64,000 nucleotides of DNA, from assembly GCF_019704555.1 (NCBI RefSeq), contig NZ_AP024745.1:10901501-10965500 (forward strand), read 5' to 3'. A program made the translations under genes and the position numbers. Of the stretch, positions 26,641 through 34,674 are shown piece after piece. This stretch comes from Actinoplanes sp. L3-i22. GTDB lineage: Bacteria > Actinomycetota > Actinomycetes > Mycobacteriales > Micromonosporaceae. The notes beneath the pieces were generated by a model, which made no database searches, had not been told where the DNA came from, and saw only the letters and a program-made list of their open reading frames with translations. Within the stretch, counting starts at the first letter, position 1; every line of letters starts with the position of its first letter.

Positions 26641-27813
26641 ATGTCATCCGAGCCCGTGGAGGCCCCGGCCGCCGAGCCGGTGCCGGAGCCGGACCAGGTT
26701 CCGGCGGCGGCCACCGAGCCGGCCCCGGCGGCGGTCACCGAGCCGGAGGGGCCGGTCGGCAAGAGTCGTTTCGGCGCGCCCGGCCAGCCGCTGAACCGGC
26801 GCAGCCCGTTCCTGTTCGGCTTCCTCTTCGGACTGGGCGTGATCGTGGCGTACGCCCTCTTCCTGGGCGTCCGCAACGCCGCCTCGATCCTGGTCCTGAT
26901 CTTCATCGCGCTGTTCCTGGCGATCGGGCTGAACCCGGCCGTGGTCCGGTTGCGCCGCTGGGGGCTGCCCCGCGGGCTGGCCGTGACGATCGTCGCGCTG
27001 CTGGTGGTGGCGCTGCTGGCCGGCGGCATCGTCGCGCTGATCCCGCCGCTGGTGACGCAGACCACCGAGCTGATCAACAACGCCCCGGCGACCATCGACG
27101 ACCTGCGCCGCAGCGAGACGGTCAACGAGCTGGTGCAGCGCTACGACATCGTGAACAAGGTGCAGAGCGCGGTGAACGCGGGCACGATCGGGAACGCGCT
27201 GGGCGGGGTGGTCGGCGGCGCCAAGCTGATCTTCGGGACGATCTTCAACGTCCTGACCGTGCTGGTGCTGACGATCTACTTCATGGCCTCGTTCGAGCGG
27301 CTCAAGGAGGCCGGGTACTCGCTGGTCCCGTCCTCGCGCCGGGACCGGGTGCGGCTGCTCACCGACGAGATCCTGACCAAGGTCGGGGCGTACATGGTCG
27401 GCGCCATCTCGATCGCGGTGCTGGCCGGCCTGAGCACGTTCGTGGCGGCGATGCTGCTCGGGCTGCCGTACCCGTTCGCGCTGGCCGTGGTCGTCGCGGT
27501 CTGCGACCTGATCCCGCAGATCGGCGCGACCATCGGCGCGGTCATCGTCAGCCTGGTCGGGCTGGCCTCGTCGGTCACCGACGGGGTGATCTGCATCATC
27601 TTCTTCATCGTCTACCAGCAGATCGAGAACTACCTGATCTATCCGGGCGTGATGCGCCGCTCGGTCAAGGTCAGCGATGTCGCCGCGGTGGTGGCGGCGT
27701 TGCTCGGGGTCGCGCTGTTCGGCGTGGTCGGCGCGCTGGTCGCCATCCCGATGGTCGCCGCCATCCAGCTGATCATGCGAGAGGTCCTGGTCCCGAGCAT
27801 GGACCAGCGTTAA
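26641..27813 (+). CDS. AI-2E family transporter (PerM-like membrane protein)
   Basis: 390 residues from ATG 26641, with GGAGG upstream. After a 50-residue Pro/Ala/Glu-rich cytoplasmic leader there are about seven or eight hydrophobic segments and the family landmarks: ILVLIFIALFLAIGLNPAV, a soluble loop (residues about 145-195), the LTIYFMASFERLK segment and PYPFALAVVVAVCDLIPQIGATIGA followed by QQIENYLIYPGVM. The family includes AI-2 exporters and Na+/H+ antiporters; the substrate cannot be assigned. Its TAA is followed at once by a dispersed palindromic repeat. Confidence 0.88.
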   Translation: MSSEPVEAPAAEPVPEPDQVPAAATEPAPAAVTEPEGPVGKSRFGAPGQPLNRRSPFLFGFLFGLGVIVAYALFLGVRNAASILVLIFIALFLAIGLNPAVVRLRRWGLPRGLAVTIVALLVVALLAGGIVALIPPLVTQTTELINNAPATIDDLRRSETVNELVQRYDIVNKVQSAVNAGTIGNALGGVVGGAKLIFGTIFNVLTVLVLTIYFMASFERLKEAGYSLVPSSRRDRVRLLTDEILTKVGAYMVGAISIAVLAGLSTFVAAMLLGLPYPFALAVVVAVCDLIPQIGATIGAVIVSLVGLASSVTDGVICIIFFIVYQQIENYLIYPGVMRRSVKVSDVAAVVAALLGVALFGVVGALVAIPMVAAIQLIMREVLVPSMDQR

Positions 27814-27816
27814 ATC

Positions 27817-27989
27817 AAGATCAAAACCGGTTTCCGGTACGGCGTCAGCCCGGTCCCGCCGCCACCCCCGCCCGCGACGCCCGCCGGCCGCGCCGCGGAC
27901 CTCGAGTGGCCGCCGCCTCGCGCCGCCCCTCCCCGGCCGAGCGGCGCGGCCGGGGCCGGAGTGGCCGCGGGCTCGCGCCGTACGGGAAA
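27817..27989. repeat. Palindromic intergenic element, short member
   Basis: Between convergent genes. The left end AAGATCAAAA plus CCGGTTTCCGGTACGGCG (27827-27844) is repeated on the opposite strand at 33306-33333 with two mismatches in 28. The inner TTTCCGGTACGGCG (27831-27844) faces its near-complement CGCCGTACGGGAAA (about 27976-27989), so the element has inverted ends about 130 bp apart, with GC-rich half-palindromes between. Its GGTACGGCGTCAGCC/CGGTCCCG segment also matches the left end of the 333-bp element at 39421. Confidence 0.7.
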
Positions 27990-28790
27990 TCAGTCTTTGA
28001 GGGGTTGGGGAACCTCGACGTCGGCGAAGGCCGCCACCGTGCGATTCGCGTAGGCGTTCATGTCGCCGGTCTCCATCGGCCCGTCCCAGGTGCGCGGCAG
28101 CGGCGTCGGCACGCCCGGCGCGACCCGCGCCACGATCCGGTCCAGCACGTTCTCCGCGTCGCCGACCCACAGGTGCTTGGCGCCGGGCATCGGGACGACC
28201 TCGGCCTGCGGGATCGCCGCGAACCGCTCGATCGCCTCGGCCGGCCGCAGGTAGTCGTCGTGCTCGGGGATCAGCGCGGTCAGCGGCTTCCCGTCGGCGG
28301 CCCACGCGGCCAGGTGCTCCGGCTGGGAGAACCGCAGCGGCGGGGAGAGCAGGACGGCGCCGGTGACCGCCGGCTCCAGGCCGTACATCAGGGTCAGGTC
28401 GGTGCCGAAGGACCAGCCGACGAGCCAGATGTCCGGCAGGTCGGCGAACTCGGCGAACTCGATCGCGGCGGCCACGTCGAACCGCTCGGCGTCACCTGCG
28501 GAGAACTCGCCGCCGCTGGTGCCGCGCACGCTGCCGGTGCCGCGGGTGTTGAAGCGCAGCACGGCGAGCCCGGCCAGCGCCGGCAGCCGCCAGGCGGCCT
28601 TGCGGAACACGTGGCTGTCCATCATCCCGCCGTGCGTGGGCAGCGGGTGCAGGCAGACCAGGGTGGCCACCGGCGGCCGGTCCAGCGGCACGGCCAGCTC
28701 ACCGACGAGGGTGACGCCGTCCGCGGTGTGCAACTCGATGTCCTCGCGTTTGGCGGGCAGGATCGAGTTGGCGCGGATCTGATTGCTCAT
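27990..28790 (-). CDS. Alpha/beta hydrolase
   Basis: 266 residues from the ATG at 28790 (MSNQIRANSIL); ATGs at 28808 and 28856 are also in frame and none has a good ribosome site. The fold is clear: LVCLHPLPTHGG (oxyanion region), nucleophile elbow VGWSFGTDL, acid in IPEHDDYLRP and the His in GAKHLWVGD. The type resembles small prokaryotic hydrolases with an RFNTRGTGSVRG core. The preceding zinc-ribbon gene ends ten bases upstream, so the two form an operon. The substrate is unknown. Confidence 0.85.
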   Translation of the reverse strand: MSNQIRANSILPAKREDIELHTADGVTLVGELAVPLDRPPVATLVCLHPLPTHGGMMDSHVFRKAAWRLPALAGLAVLRFNTRGTGSVRGTSGGEFSAGDAERFDVAAAIEFAEFADLPDIWLVGWSFGTDLTLMYGLEPAVTGAVLLSPPLRFSQPEHLAAWAADGKPLTALIPEHDDYLRPAEAIERFAAIPQAEVVPMPGAKHLWVGDAENVLDRIVARVAPGVPTPLPRTWDGPMETGDMNAYANRTVAAFADVEVPQPLKD

Positions 28791-28800
28791 GGAGGAAGTG

Positions 28801-29136
28801 TTACCCATACCTGGGGGCGTTTCTCGACCGCTCCACCCCGGGGCCACGTCGGGCACGGGCGCGCCAGCAACCGGTGTGCCAGTGCCGCCGGTCCGCCCCG
28901 TCGCCGAGGTCGTCGGCCGGCCAGGCCACGATGTGCGCCACCCCGGGCCGGACGTCCTGCATGCAACCGGGGCACAGGTAGGTCTTGGTGGCCGCCGCCC
29001 CGAAGATGTTGCGCACCATCCACTCGCCGTCCTGCCATTGCTGGACGCGCTGCTCGGTGATGCCGGGACGATCCGGCTGCGGCGGCGGAGTCTCGTCGGA
29101 CGGCCGGCGGCGGGGGTGATTGCGGCGGGGGCTCAC
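28801..29136 (-). CDS. Small cysteine/histidine motif protein (unknown function)
   Basis: 111 residues, GTG start. A basic N-terminus (SPRRNHPRRRPSDE) is followed by a compact domain with CPGC (about 55-58), HIVAWP and HWHTGCW (about 80-87). CxxC followed by HxxC could bind zinc. I have seen proteins of this type next to hydrolases in actinobacterial genomes but know of no function. It shares an operon with the downstream hydrolase and is divergent from an aldehyde dehydrogenase. Confidence 0.7.
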   Translation of the reverse strand: MSPRRNHPRRRPSDETPPPQPDRPGITEQRVQQWQDGEWMVRNIFGAAATKTYLCPGCMQDVRPGVAHIVAWPADDLGDGADRRHWHTGCWRARARRGPGVERSRNAPRYG

Positions 29137-29153
29137 AAGGTTAATCGTACGTA

Positions 29154-29183
29154 GTGACTCGCCGGTAACATTCGGCCTAGACT
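29154..29183 (+). promoter_or_regulatory. Promoter of aldehyde dehydrogenase (GTGACT-18-TAGACT), leaderless
   Basis: GTGACT (29154-29159) and TAGACT (29178-29183) are separated by 18 bp; the -10 lies six bases before ATG 29190 and there is no ribosome site, so transcription probably starts at the ATG. Confidence 0.5.
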
Positions 29184-29189
29184 CCGGAC

Positions 29190-30683
29190 ATGACGGCGAC
29201 GCACGCTCCCGGCCTGCCCGTGATCGAGGACGGCCAGCTGATCTCCACGAACCCGGCCACCGGCGCGGAGGCGGGTCGGGTGCCGGCCGCCGACGAGAAA
29301 TCGGTGATCGCCGCCGTCGACCGCGCCCGCGAGGCCGCCGTCTGGTGGCAGTCGCTCGGCTGGGAGGGGCGCAAGACCCGGCTGCTGCGCTGGCGCACGC
29401 TGCTGGTCGAGCGGATCGAGGAGCTCGCCGAGCTGACCCGGCTGGAGACCGGCAAGCCGCTGAACGACGGGATCATCGAGATCACCGCCGCCGTCGAGCA
29501 CCTGGACTGGGCCGCCCGGCACGCCAAGCGGGTCCTCGGCCCGCGCCGGATGCGCACCCGCCTGCTGCTCGCCGAGCACGTCGGCCACCTGGAGTACCAG
29601 CCGTTCGGCGTGATCGGCGTGATCGGCCCGTGGAACTATCCGATCGTCACCCCGATCGGCCCGATCTCCGGGGCGCTCGCGGCCGGCAACGCGATCGTCT
29701 TCAAGCCCAGTGAGTACACGCCGGTCGTCGGCCAGTGGCTGGTCGACTCGTTCGCCGAGATCGTGCCGGAGCACCCGGTCCTGCAGGCGGTGCACGGGCT
29801 GGGCGACGTCGGCGGCGCGCTGTGCCGCGCCGGGGTCGGCAAGGTCGCCTTCACCGGCTCCACCGCCACCGGCAAGAAGGTGATGGCCGCCTGCGCGGAG
29901 AACCTGATCCCGGTGGTGATCGAGGCCGGCGGCAAGGACGCGCTGATCGTGGACGCCGACGCGGACGTGCGGGCGGCGGCCGAGGCCGCGGTCTGGGGCG
30001 CGATGACCAATGCCGGTCAGACCTGCATCGGGATCGAGCGGGCGTATGTCGTCGAGCCGGTCTACGACCGGTTCGTCGCGGCGGTCGTGGAGAAGGCCGG
30101 GAAGCTGCGCACCGGCGAGGAGATCGGCCCGATCACCATGCCGAAGCAGCTCGAGATCATCCGCGACCACATCGAGGACGCGCTGGCCAAGGGCGGCCGG
30201 GCGGTGCTCGGCGGGGCGGACGCGGTGAGCCCGCCCTACGTCTCGCCGACGGTCCTGGTCGACGTCCCGGCGAACTCGTCGGAGATCCGCGACGAGACGT
30301 TCGGGCCGACGCTGACCATCACCAAGGTCCGGGACGCGGAAGAGGCCATTCAGAAGACCAACGATTCGCCGTACGGCCTGGGCGGCGCGGTCTTCGGCAA
30401 GAAGGACGCGATCCGGATCGCCCGCCGGATGCGCACCGGCATGGTCGCCGTCAACGGCACGCTGACCTTCGTCGGGATGGGGAACCTGCCGTTCGGCGGG
30501 GTCGGCGAGTCCGGGTTCGGCCGGATCCACGGCGAGGACGGGCTGCGCGAGTTCGCCCGGCCCAAGGCGATCACCGTGCGCCGCGCGAAGTCGCTGCTCC
30601 CCGCGATGACCTTCGAGCGCACCCCGGCCCAGGTCAAGCAGATCATCAAGGCCCTGCGACTGCTCTACGGACGCAAGCCCTAG
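29190..30683 (+). CDS. Aldehyde dehydrogenase family protein (succinate-semialdehyde type)
   Basis: 497 residues, complete. Conserved ALDH elements are present: the WNYP loop (PFGVIGVIGPWNYPI), FKPSEYTP, FTGSTATGKKV cofactor motif, general-base Glu in VVIEAGGKDAL, nucleophile Cys279 in NAGQTCIGIERAYV, and NDSPYGLGGAVFG. The enzyme oxidises an aldehyde with NAD(P)+. Actinobacterial members with this sequence style are often annotated succinic semialdehyde dehydrogenase, but substrate residues cannot be read here. An ABC pair follows after nine bases with its own -10 box. Confidence 0.88.
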   Translation: MTATHAPGLPVIEDGQLISTNPATGAEAGRVPAADEKSVIAAVDRAREAAVWWQSLGWEGRKTRLLRWRTLLVERIEELAELTRLETGKPLNDGIIEITAAVEHLDWAARHAKRVLGPRRMRTRLLLAEHVGHLEYQPFGVIGVIGPWNYPIVTPIGPISGALAAGNAIVFKPSEYTPVVGQWLVDSFAEIVPEHPVLQAVHGLGDVGGALCRAGVGKVAFTGSTATGKKVMAACAENLIPVVIEAGGKDALIVDADADVRAAAEAAVWGAMTNAGQTCIGIERAYVVEPVYDRFVAAVVEKAGKLRTGEEIGPITMPKQLEIIRDHIEDALAKGGRAVLGGADAVSPPYVSPTVLVDVPANSSEIRDETFGPTLTITKVRDAEEAIQKTNDSPYGLGGAVFGKKDAIRIARRMRTGMVAVNGTLTFVGMGNLPFGGVGESGFGRIHGEDGLREFARPKAITVRRAKSLLPAMTFERTPAQVKQIIKALRLLYGRKP

Positions 30684-30686
30684 TCT
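30681..30686 (+). promoter_or_regulatory. -10 box TAGTCT, leaderless start for ABC ATPase
   Basis: TAGTCT overlaps the stop codon of the aldehyde dehydrogenase and lies exactly six bases before the GTG start at 30693. Confidence 0.4.
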
Positions 30687-30692
30687 GTCGAG

Positions 30693-31331
30693 GTGGCTGA
30701 CCACCCAGCGGTTGAGGTAAGCGATCTCACGGTGAGCTACGGCTCGACACCGGTCCTGGCCGGGGTCGCGCTGACCGTCCCGGCCGGCACCGGCGTCTGC
30801 GTGACCGGTGAGAACGGCATCGGCAAGTCCACCCTGCTGCGCTGCGTCAGCGGCCTGCAGCGGCCGGACGAGGGCCGGATCCGGATCTTCGGCGCCGCGC
30901 CCGGCTCCAGCCCGGAGTTCTGGGCCGCGGTGGTCACCACCGTGGAGCCGCCGACCTGGTACCCCGGGCTCACCACCCGCGAGCACGCCGAGCTGATCTG
31001 CCGCGCGCACGGGCAGGACCCGGACGAGGCCGGCGCCGACGAGGCCCTGGAACGGTTCGGGCTGGCCGGGCACGCCGACGCGATCCCGCCGTCGCTCTCC
31101 TCCGGGCAGAAGCAGCGGCTCACCCTGGCGCTGGCGCTGCTGCGGCCGAGCTCGCTGCTGATCCTGGACGAGCCGGAGCAGCGGCTGGACCCGGAGGGCC
31201 GGGCCGCGGTCGCCGCGATGCTCGTCGACTACCAGGCCGGTGGCGGCTCGCTGCTGATGGCCAGCCACGACGACAAGTTCGCGGTCGCCTCCGGCGCGGA
31301 GCTGACCACGATGGAGTCGCTGACCCGATGA
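30693..31331 (+). CDS. ABC transporter ATP-binding protein
   Basis: 212 residues, GTG start. Walker A GENGIGKSTLL, signature LSSGQKQRLTLALALL and Walker B LLILDEPEQRLD are intact, with the switch His in MASHDDKF. The Asp-loop motif EQRLD is unusual compared with TxGLD but typical of the short ATPases paired with DUF6297-type membrane proteins. The TGA overlaps the ATG of the permease (ATGA), so the two are made together. The direction and substrate of transport are unknown. Confidence 0.88.
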   Translation: MADHPAVEVSDLTVSYGSTPVLAGVALTVPAGTGVCVTGENGIGKSTLLRCVSGLQRPDEGRIRIFGAAPGSSPEFWAAVVTTVEPPTWYPGLTTREHAELICRAHGQDPDEAGADEALERFGLAGHADAIPPSLSSGQKQRLTLALALLRPSSLLILDEPEQRLDPEGRAAVAAMLVDYQAGGGSLLMASHDDKFAVASGAELTTMESLTR

Positions 31332-32818
31332 CCGTCATCGTGCCGCTGCGGCCGGTCCGCCGCTGGATCCACCAGCGCCAGGTGTCCCATCGGGAGCGCG
31401 GCGCGACGCTGGGCAACCTCTACTTCGCGGCGCTGCTGATCGCGGTCGTCGGCGCGATGACCCACCGGCAGCTCGCCAAGATCTTCTGGCCGTCCGCACC
31501 CGACCTGGGCACGCTGCCGGCCCTCGCGCTGAGCCTGCTCGGCGTCGCCCTGCTGCTGAAGATCATGCGCGCGGTCGGGCCGGTCACGCTCGGCCGCCCG
31601 GCGGCGTACTTCCTGCTCACCGCGCCGGTGAGCCGCCGCCGCCTGCTGCTGCCGTCGCTCCGGCTGGCCGCGCTCACCGCCGCCGGCGCCGCCGCGGTCA
31701 TCGCCACCGGGATCGCCGGGCACACCGCGCCGCACCACCTCGCCGGGCCACTGATCGCCACCGGGGCGCTGCTCGGCGTGGGCCTGCTGATGATCGCCGT
31801 GGTGGCGCAGCGGGCCGGCGGCTGGGCCACCGCCACCGACCGGGTGGCGACGCTGGTCGCGGCCGCCGGGCTGCTCCTGCTGATCGTCGACAACCTGGCG
31901 GGCGGCGACCGGCCCGCGATCGACGGGTGGCCGTCCGGGCCGTCGCTGGTCACCGTGGCCGGGGCCCTCGCGGTCGTGGTCGGCGCCGGGACGGCATTGA
32001 TCGTACGGAATCTGGCCCGCACCCCGGACGACCGCATCCTGGACGCCGCGAAGACCACCGGAACCATCTTCGACACCGCGTTCGGGATGGAGCCGTCGTT
32101 CGTCACCGACATGGTGGCCCGCCGCTACTGGGCCCGGCGCCGGCTCACCAGCACCCGCCCGCCGGCCCGGCTCCCGGTCCTCACCGGTCAGGACTTCCTG
32201 ATGCTGCGGCGGCGCGTGCCCCGGCTGCTGTGGCTGCTCGCGGCCACCCCGGTCCCGCTGCTGCTGGGCGCCGCGCCGGCCTGGGTCACCGCGGTCGCCG
32301 TGCTGCTCGGCGCGATGATCGCCGGCGGCACCACGACCCGGACGGTGAACACCGACGCCGGGAACCCGGTGCTGCTCCGGCTGCTCGGCCTGAGCTCCCG
32401 CACGGCCCTGACCCAGCGGCTCTGGATCCCGGTCGCGCTGGCCTTCGCCTGGTCACTGATCGCCCTGGTGCTGATGCAGGTCGCCGGGGACCTGCCGGCC
32501 GGCCCGTGGTTCCTGCTCAGCGTCCCGGCCGGGGTGACCGGCGGGCTGGCCGCGGTCCGCCGGGCGCGGGCCGGCTTCGTCCGCAACGACATGCTGCCGC
32601 TCGACACACCGATGGGCACGGTCTCGACCGGTCCGCTGGTCTACGCGTTCGCCGGGCCGGACGCCCTGATCCTGGGCATCCCGATGGTGATCGCTATCGG
32701 CCAGGGCACGCCGCTGACGTGGACGCTGCTGCTCTTCCAGACGGTGCTGGCCGGGCTCGGCGCCCGCGCCTATCTGGCCGGCACCACCGACCCGGAGCGC
32801 GTCGAACTCCAAGCCTGA
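31328..32818 (+). CDS. ABC transporter membrane protein (DUF6297-like)
   Basis: 496 residues, coupled to the ATPase by a 4-base overlap. A basic N-terminus (RRWIHQRQVSHRERGATLGN) is followed by about ten hydrophobic segments in two groups, separated by a cytoplasmic loop around residues 230-290 (FGMEPSFVTDMVARRYWARRRL). This layout fits an exporter-type permease. No extracytoplasmic binding protein is nearby. I recognise the gene pair as conserved near filP/scy in other actinomycetes, without a known substrate. Confidence 0.8.
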   Translation: MTVIVPLRPVRRWIHQRQVSHRERGATLGNLYFAALLIAVVGAMTHRQLAKIFWPSAPDLGTLPALALSLLGVALLLKIMRAVGPVTLGRPAAYFLLTAPVSRRRLLLPSLRLAALTAAGAAAVIATGIAGHTAPHHLAGPLIATGALLGVGLLMIAVVAQRAGGWATATDRVATLVAAAGLLLLIVDNLAGGDRPAIDGWPSGPSLVTVAGALAVVVGAGTALIVRNLARTPDDRILDAAKTTGTIFDTAFGMEPSFVTDMVARRYWARRRLTSTRPPARLPVLTGQDFLMLRRRVPRLLWLLAATPVPLLLGAAPAWVTAVAVLLGAMIAGGTTTRTVNTDAGNPVLLRLLGLSSRTALTQRLWIPVALAFAWSLIALVLMQVAGDLPAGPWFLLSVPAGVTGGLAAVRRARAGFVRNDMLPLDTPMGTVSTGPLVYAFAGPDALILGIPMVIAIGQGTPLTWTLLLFQTVLAGLGARAYLAGTTDPERVELQA

Positions 32819-32857
32819 CCACCCGGACCGTCCAGCCCGGACCGCCCCGCCCGGCCG

Positions 32858-33271
32858 TCAGGGGCAGTCGATCTGGTGCCAGGTCGTCGACTTGTAATGG
32901 TCCCAGCGCAGCTCGAAGCGCACGCACCTGATCTCGTCCGTCTGACCGTCCGCCCCACCGCGGAACTCGGCGTCGACCCAGGAGTACGGGTCGGCCAGGA
33001 CCTCGTGCTCATCGGCCCGGGACGCGAGGACCGTCCCGCCGTAGTTGCCGATCGATGCCGTCAGCCTCTCGAACCCGACCGTCGGGTACTCACCGGGGCT
33101 GATGTCCGCCACCGCCAGATCGACGTGGCGGGCCAGGACCCGGGCGGTGATGTCGATGGACTGCCACGCCGGGTCGTAGGAGTCGATCCGGTACAGCAGC
33201 CAGGCCGCCCCGGCGGCCAGAATCACGAACACCGCCGCGACGAGACCACCGAGGACTTTGATCACCTTCAC
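32858..33271 (-). CDS. Membrane-anchored hypothetical protein
   Basis: 137 residues, GTG start. One N-terminal transmembrane or uncleaved signal segment (VLGGLVAAVFVILAAGAAWLLY, about 6-27) anchors an extracytoplasmic domain of about 110 residues. That domain has two cysteines (about 115 and 136) that could form a disulphide, one at the extreme C-terminus. I do not recognise a family. It has its own leaderless-type promoter and lies downstream of nucS on the same strand. Confidence 0.65.
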   Translation of the reverse strand: MKVIKVLGGLVAAVFVILAAGAAWLLYRIDSYDPAWQSIDITARVLARHVDLAVADISPGEYPTVGFERLTASIGNYGGTVLASRADEHEVLADPYSWVDAEFRGGADGQTDEIRCVRFELRWDHYKSTTWHQIDCP

Positions 33272-33277
33272 TGCCGC

Positions 33278-33283
33278 AGTATG
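33278..33283 (-). promoter_or_regulatory. -10 box CATACT, leaderless start
   Basis: On the minus strand CATACT lies six bases before the GTG at 33271; no ribosome-binding site is present. Confidence 0.4.
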
Positions 33284-33305
33284 CCCACGGCCCGCAACGC
33301 CCGAT

Positions 33306-33333
33306 CGCCGTACCGGAAACCGGGGTTGATCTT
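33306..33333 (-). repeat. Single-arm copy of the dispersed repeat, at the nucS stop codon
   Basis: Read on the minus strand this 28-bp segment begins AAGATCAA and ends CCGGTTTCCGGTACGGCG, and matches 27817-27844 at 26 of 28 positions. As in that copy it starts at a TAA stop codon (33332-33334). No second arm is evident here. Confidence 0.75.
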
Positions 33334-33991
33334 AAAAGAGGGTGAGCTCGTTGCGCTCCATGCCGCGGAGCTTGTCGTAGTCGACGACCACGCAGCGGAT
33401 CCCGCGGTCGGTGGCGAGGACGCGGGCCTGCGGTTTGATCTCCTGCGCCGCGAAGACGCCCTTGACCGGGGCGAGCAGCGGGTCCCGATTCATCAGTTCG
33501 AGGTACCGGGTGAGCTGCTCGACGCCGTCGATCTCGCCGCGGCGCTTCACCTCGACGGCGACCGAGACGTTCTCGGCGTCCTTGAGGAGCAGGTCGACCG
33601 GGCCGATCGCGGTCATGAACTCGCGGCGGACCAGGGTGTGGCCCTCGCCGAAGGTCTCCGGGTGCTCGGCGAGCAGCTCCTGCAGGTGCGCCTCGACACC
33701 GTCCTTGACCAGGCCGGGGTCCACGCCCAGCTCGTACGAATAGTCCTGGAAGATCTCCTCCAGGGTGATCCGCAACTCCTCACCGGCCTTGTTCACCACC
33801 TTCCAGACGCCCGGCGACTCCTGCAGCTTGCAGGGCGGGCTCATCCAGTTCAGCGGCTTGTAGGCACGGTCGTCGGCATGGATCGACACCGACCCGTCCG
33901 CTTTCACCATCAGCAGCCGGGTGGCCAGGGGCAGGTGGGCGGAGAGCCGCCCGACGTAATCCACAGAGCATTTCGCGATGACCAGACGCAC
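33332..33991 (-). CDS. nucS: Mismatch-specific endonuclease NucS/EndoMS
   Basis: 219 residues, GTG start with a TAGTGT box six bases upstream. The protein matches actinobacterial NucS: an N-terminal DNA-binding/dimerisation domain ([36 protein letters not shown]) and a C-terminal restriction-like nuclease domain with the catalytic triad Asp133, Glu147 and Lys149, spaced as in archaeal EndoMS (D-x13-E-x-K). The last residues, NELTLF, fit the C-terminal sliding-clamp-binding motif. NucS replaces MutS/MutL in actinobacteria: it cuts both strands at mismatches and lowers mutation rate. Confidence 0.95.
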   Translation of the reverse strand: MRLVIAKCSVDYVGRLSAHLPLATRLLMVKADGSVSIHADDRAYKPLNWMSPPCKLQESPGVWKVVNKAGEELRITLEEIFQDYSYELGVDPGLVKDGVEAHLQELLAEHPETFGEGHTLVRREFMTAIGPVDLLLKDAENVSVAVEVKRRGEIDGVEQLTRYLELMNRDPLLAPVKGVFAAQEIKPQARVLATDRGIRCVVVDYDKLRGMERNELTLF

Positions 33992-33997
33992 CGGACG

Positions 33998-34003
33998 ACA
34001 CTA
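33998..34003 (-). promoter_or_regulatory. -10 box TAGTGT, leaderless start of nucS
   Basis: TAGTGT on the minus strand lies six bases before the GTG start of nucS (33991), with no ribosome-binding site between. Confidence 0.4.
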
Positions 34004-34041
34004 TCCGACGGCCCCGGAACGAAAATGTCGCACGCCGGTGC

Positions 34042-34047
34042 CATGCT
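34042..34047 (+). promoter_or_regulatory. -10 box CATGCT, leaderless start of DUF4126 gene
   Basis: CATGCT lies six bases before the GTG start at 34054; no ribosome-binding site precedes the start. Confidence 0.4.
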
Positions 34048-34053
34048 GACTCC

Positions 34054-34674
34054 GTGTTAGAAGCATTGACCGGCACCGGTCTAGCGGCATCCGCCGGACT
34101 GAATGCCTACATCCCCCTGATGACCATGGCCCTGCTGGCCCGCTACACCGACGCCATCGACCTGCCGTCCAGCTGGTCGTGGATCACCAACGGCTGGACC
34201 ATCCTGATCCTGGCGGTCCTGCTCGCCATCGAGGTGGTCGCCGACAAGGTGCCCGTCGTCGACCATGTGAACGACGTGGTCCAGACGTTCATCCGGCCGA
34301 CCGCCGGTGGCCTGGTCTTCGGCGCCGGCTCCGCGTCGCAGACGGTGACCGTCTCCGACCCCGGCACGTTCTTCAGCTCGCACCAGTGGGTTCCGGTGCT
34401 GACCGGCACGCTGATCGCGCTCAGCGTGCACGGGGTGAAGGCGGCGGCCCGTCCGGTGGTCAATGTCACCACGGCCGGTTTCGGCGCTCCGGTGGCCAGC
34501 ACGATCGAGGACATCAGCAGCGTCCTGCTCGCCGTACTGGCAATTCTCCTGCCAGTGCTGGTCCTCGTCGGACTCGCGCTGCTGGTCTGGGGCGCGGTGT
34601 GGGTGTTCCAGCGCCGCAAGCGCCGTAAGGAAGCGAAACTTGCGGGTGTCGAAACGCGTCGACTGTTTGGTTGA
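34054..34674 (+). CDS. DUF4126 family membrane protein
   Basis: 206 residues, GTG start. It begins with the family pattern LTGTGLAASAGLNAYIPLMTMALLARY and has about five hydrophobic segments (6-30, 47-65, 109-125, 135-150, 160-190), ending in a strongly basic cytoplasmic tail (FQRRKRRKEAKLAGVETRR). Function is unknown in this family. It overlaps the next gene by four bases (TTGA), so the two may be co-translated, and both are integral membrane proteins. Confidence 0.8.
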   Translation: MLEALTGTGLAASAGLNAYIPLMTMALLARYTDAIDLPSSWSWITNGWTILILAVLLAIEVVADKVPVVDHVNDVVQTFIRPTAGGLVFGAGSASQTVTVSDPGTFFSSHQWVPVLTGTLIALSVHGVKAAARPVVNVTTAGFGAPVASTIEDISSVLLAVLAILLPVLVLVGLALLVWGAVWVFQRRKRRKEAKLAGVETRRLFG

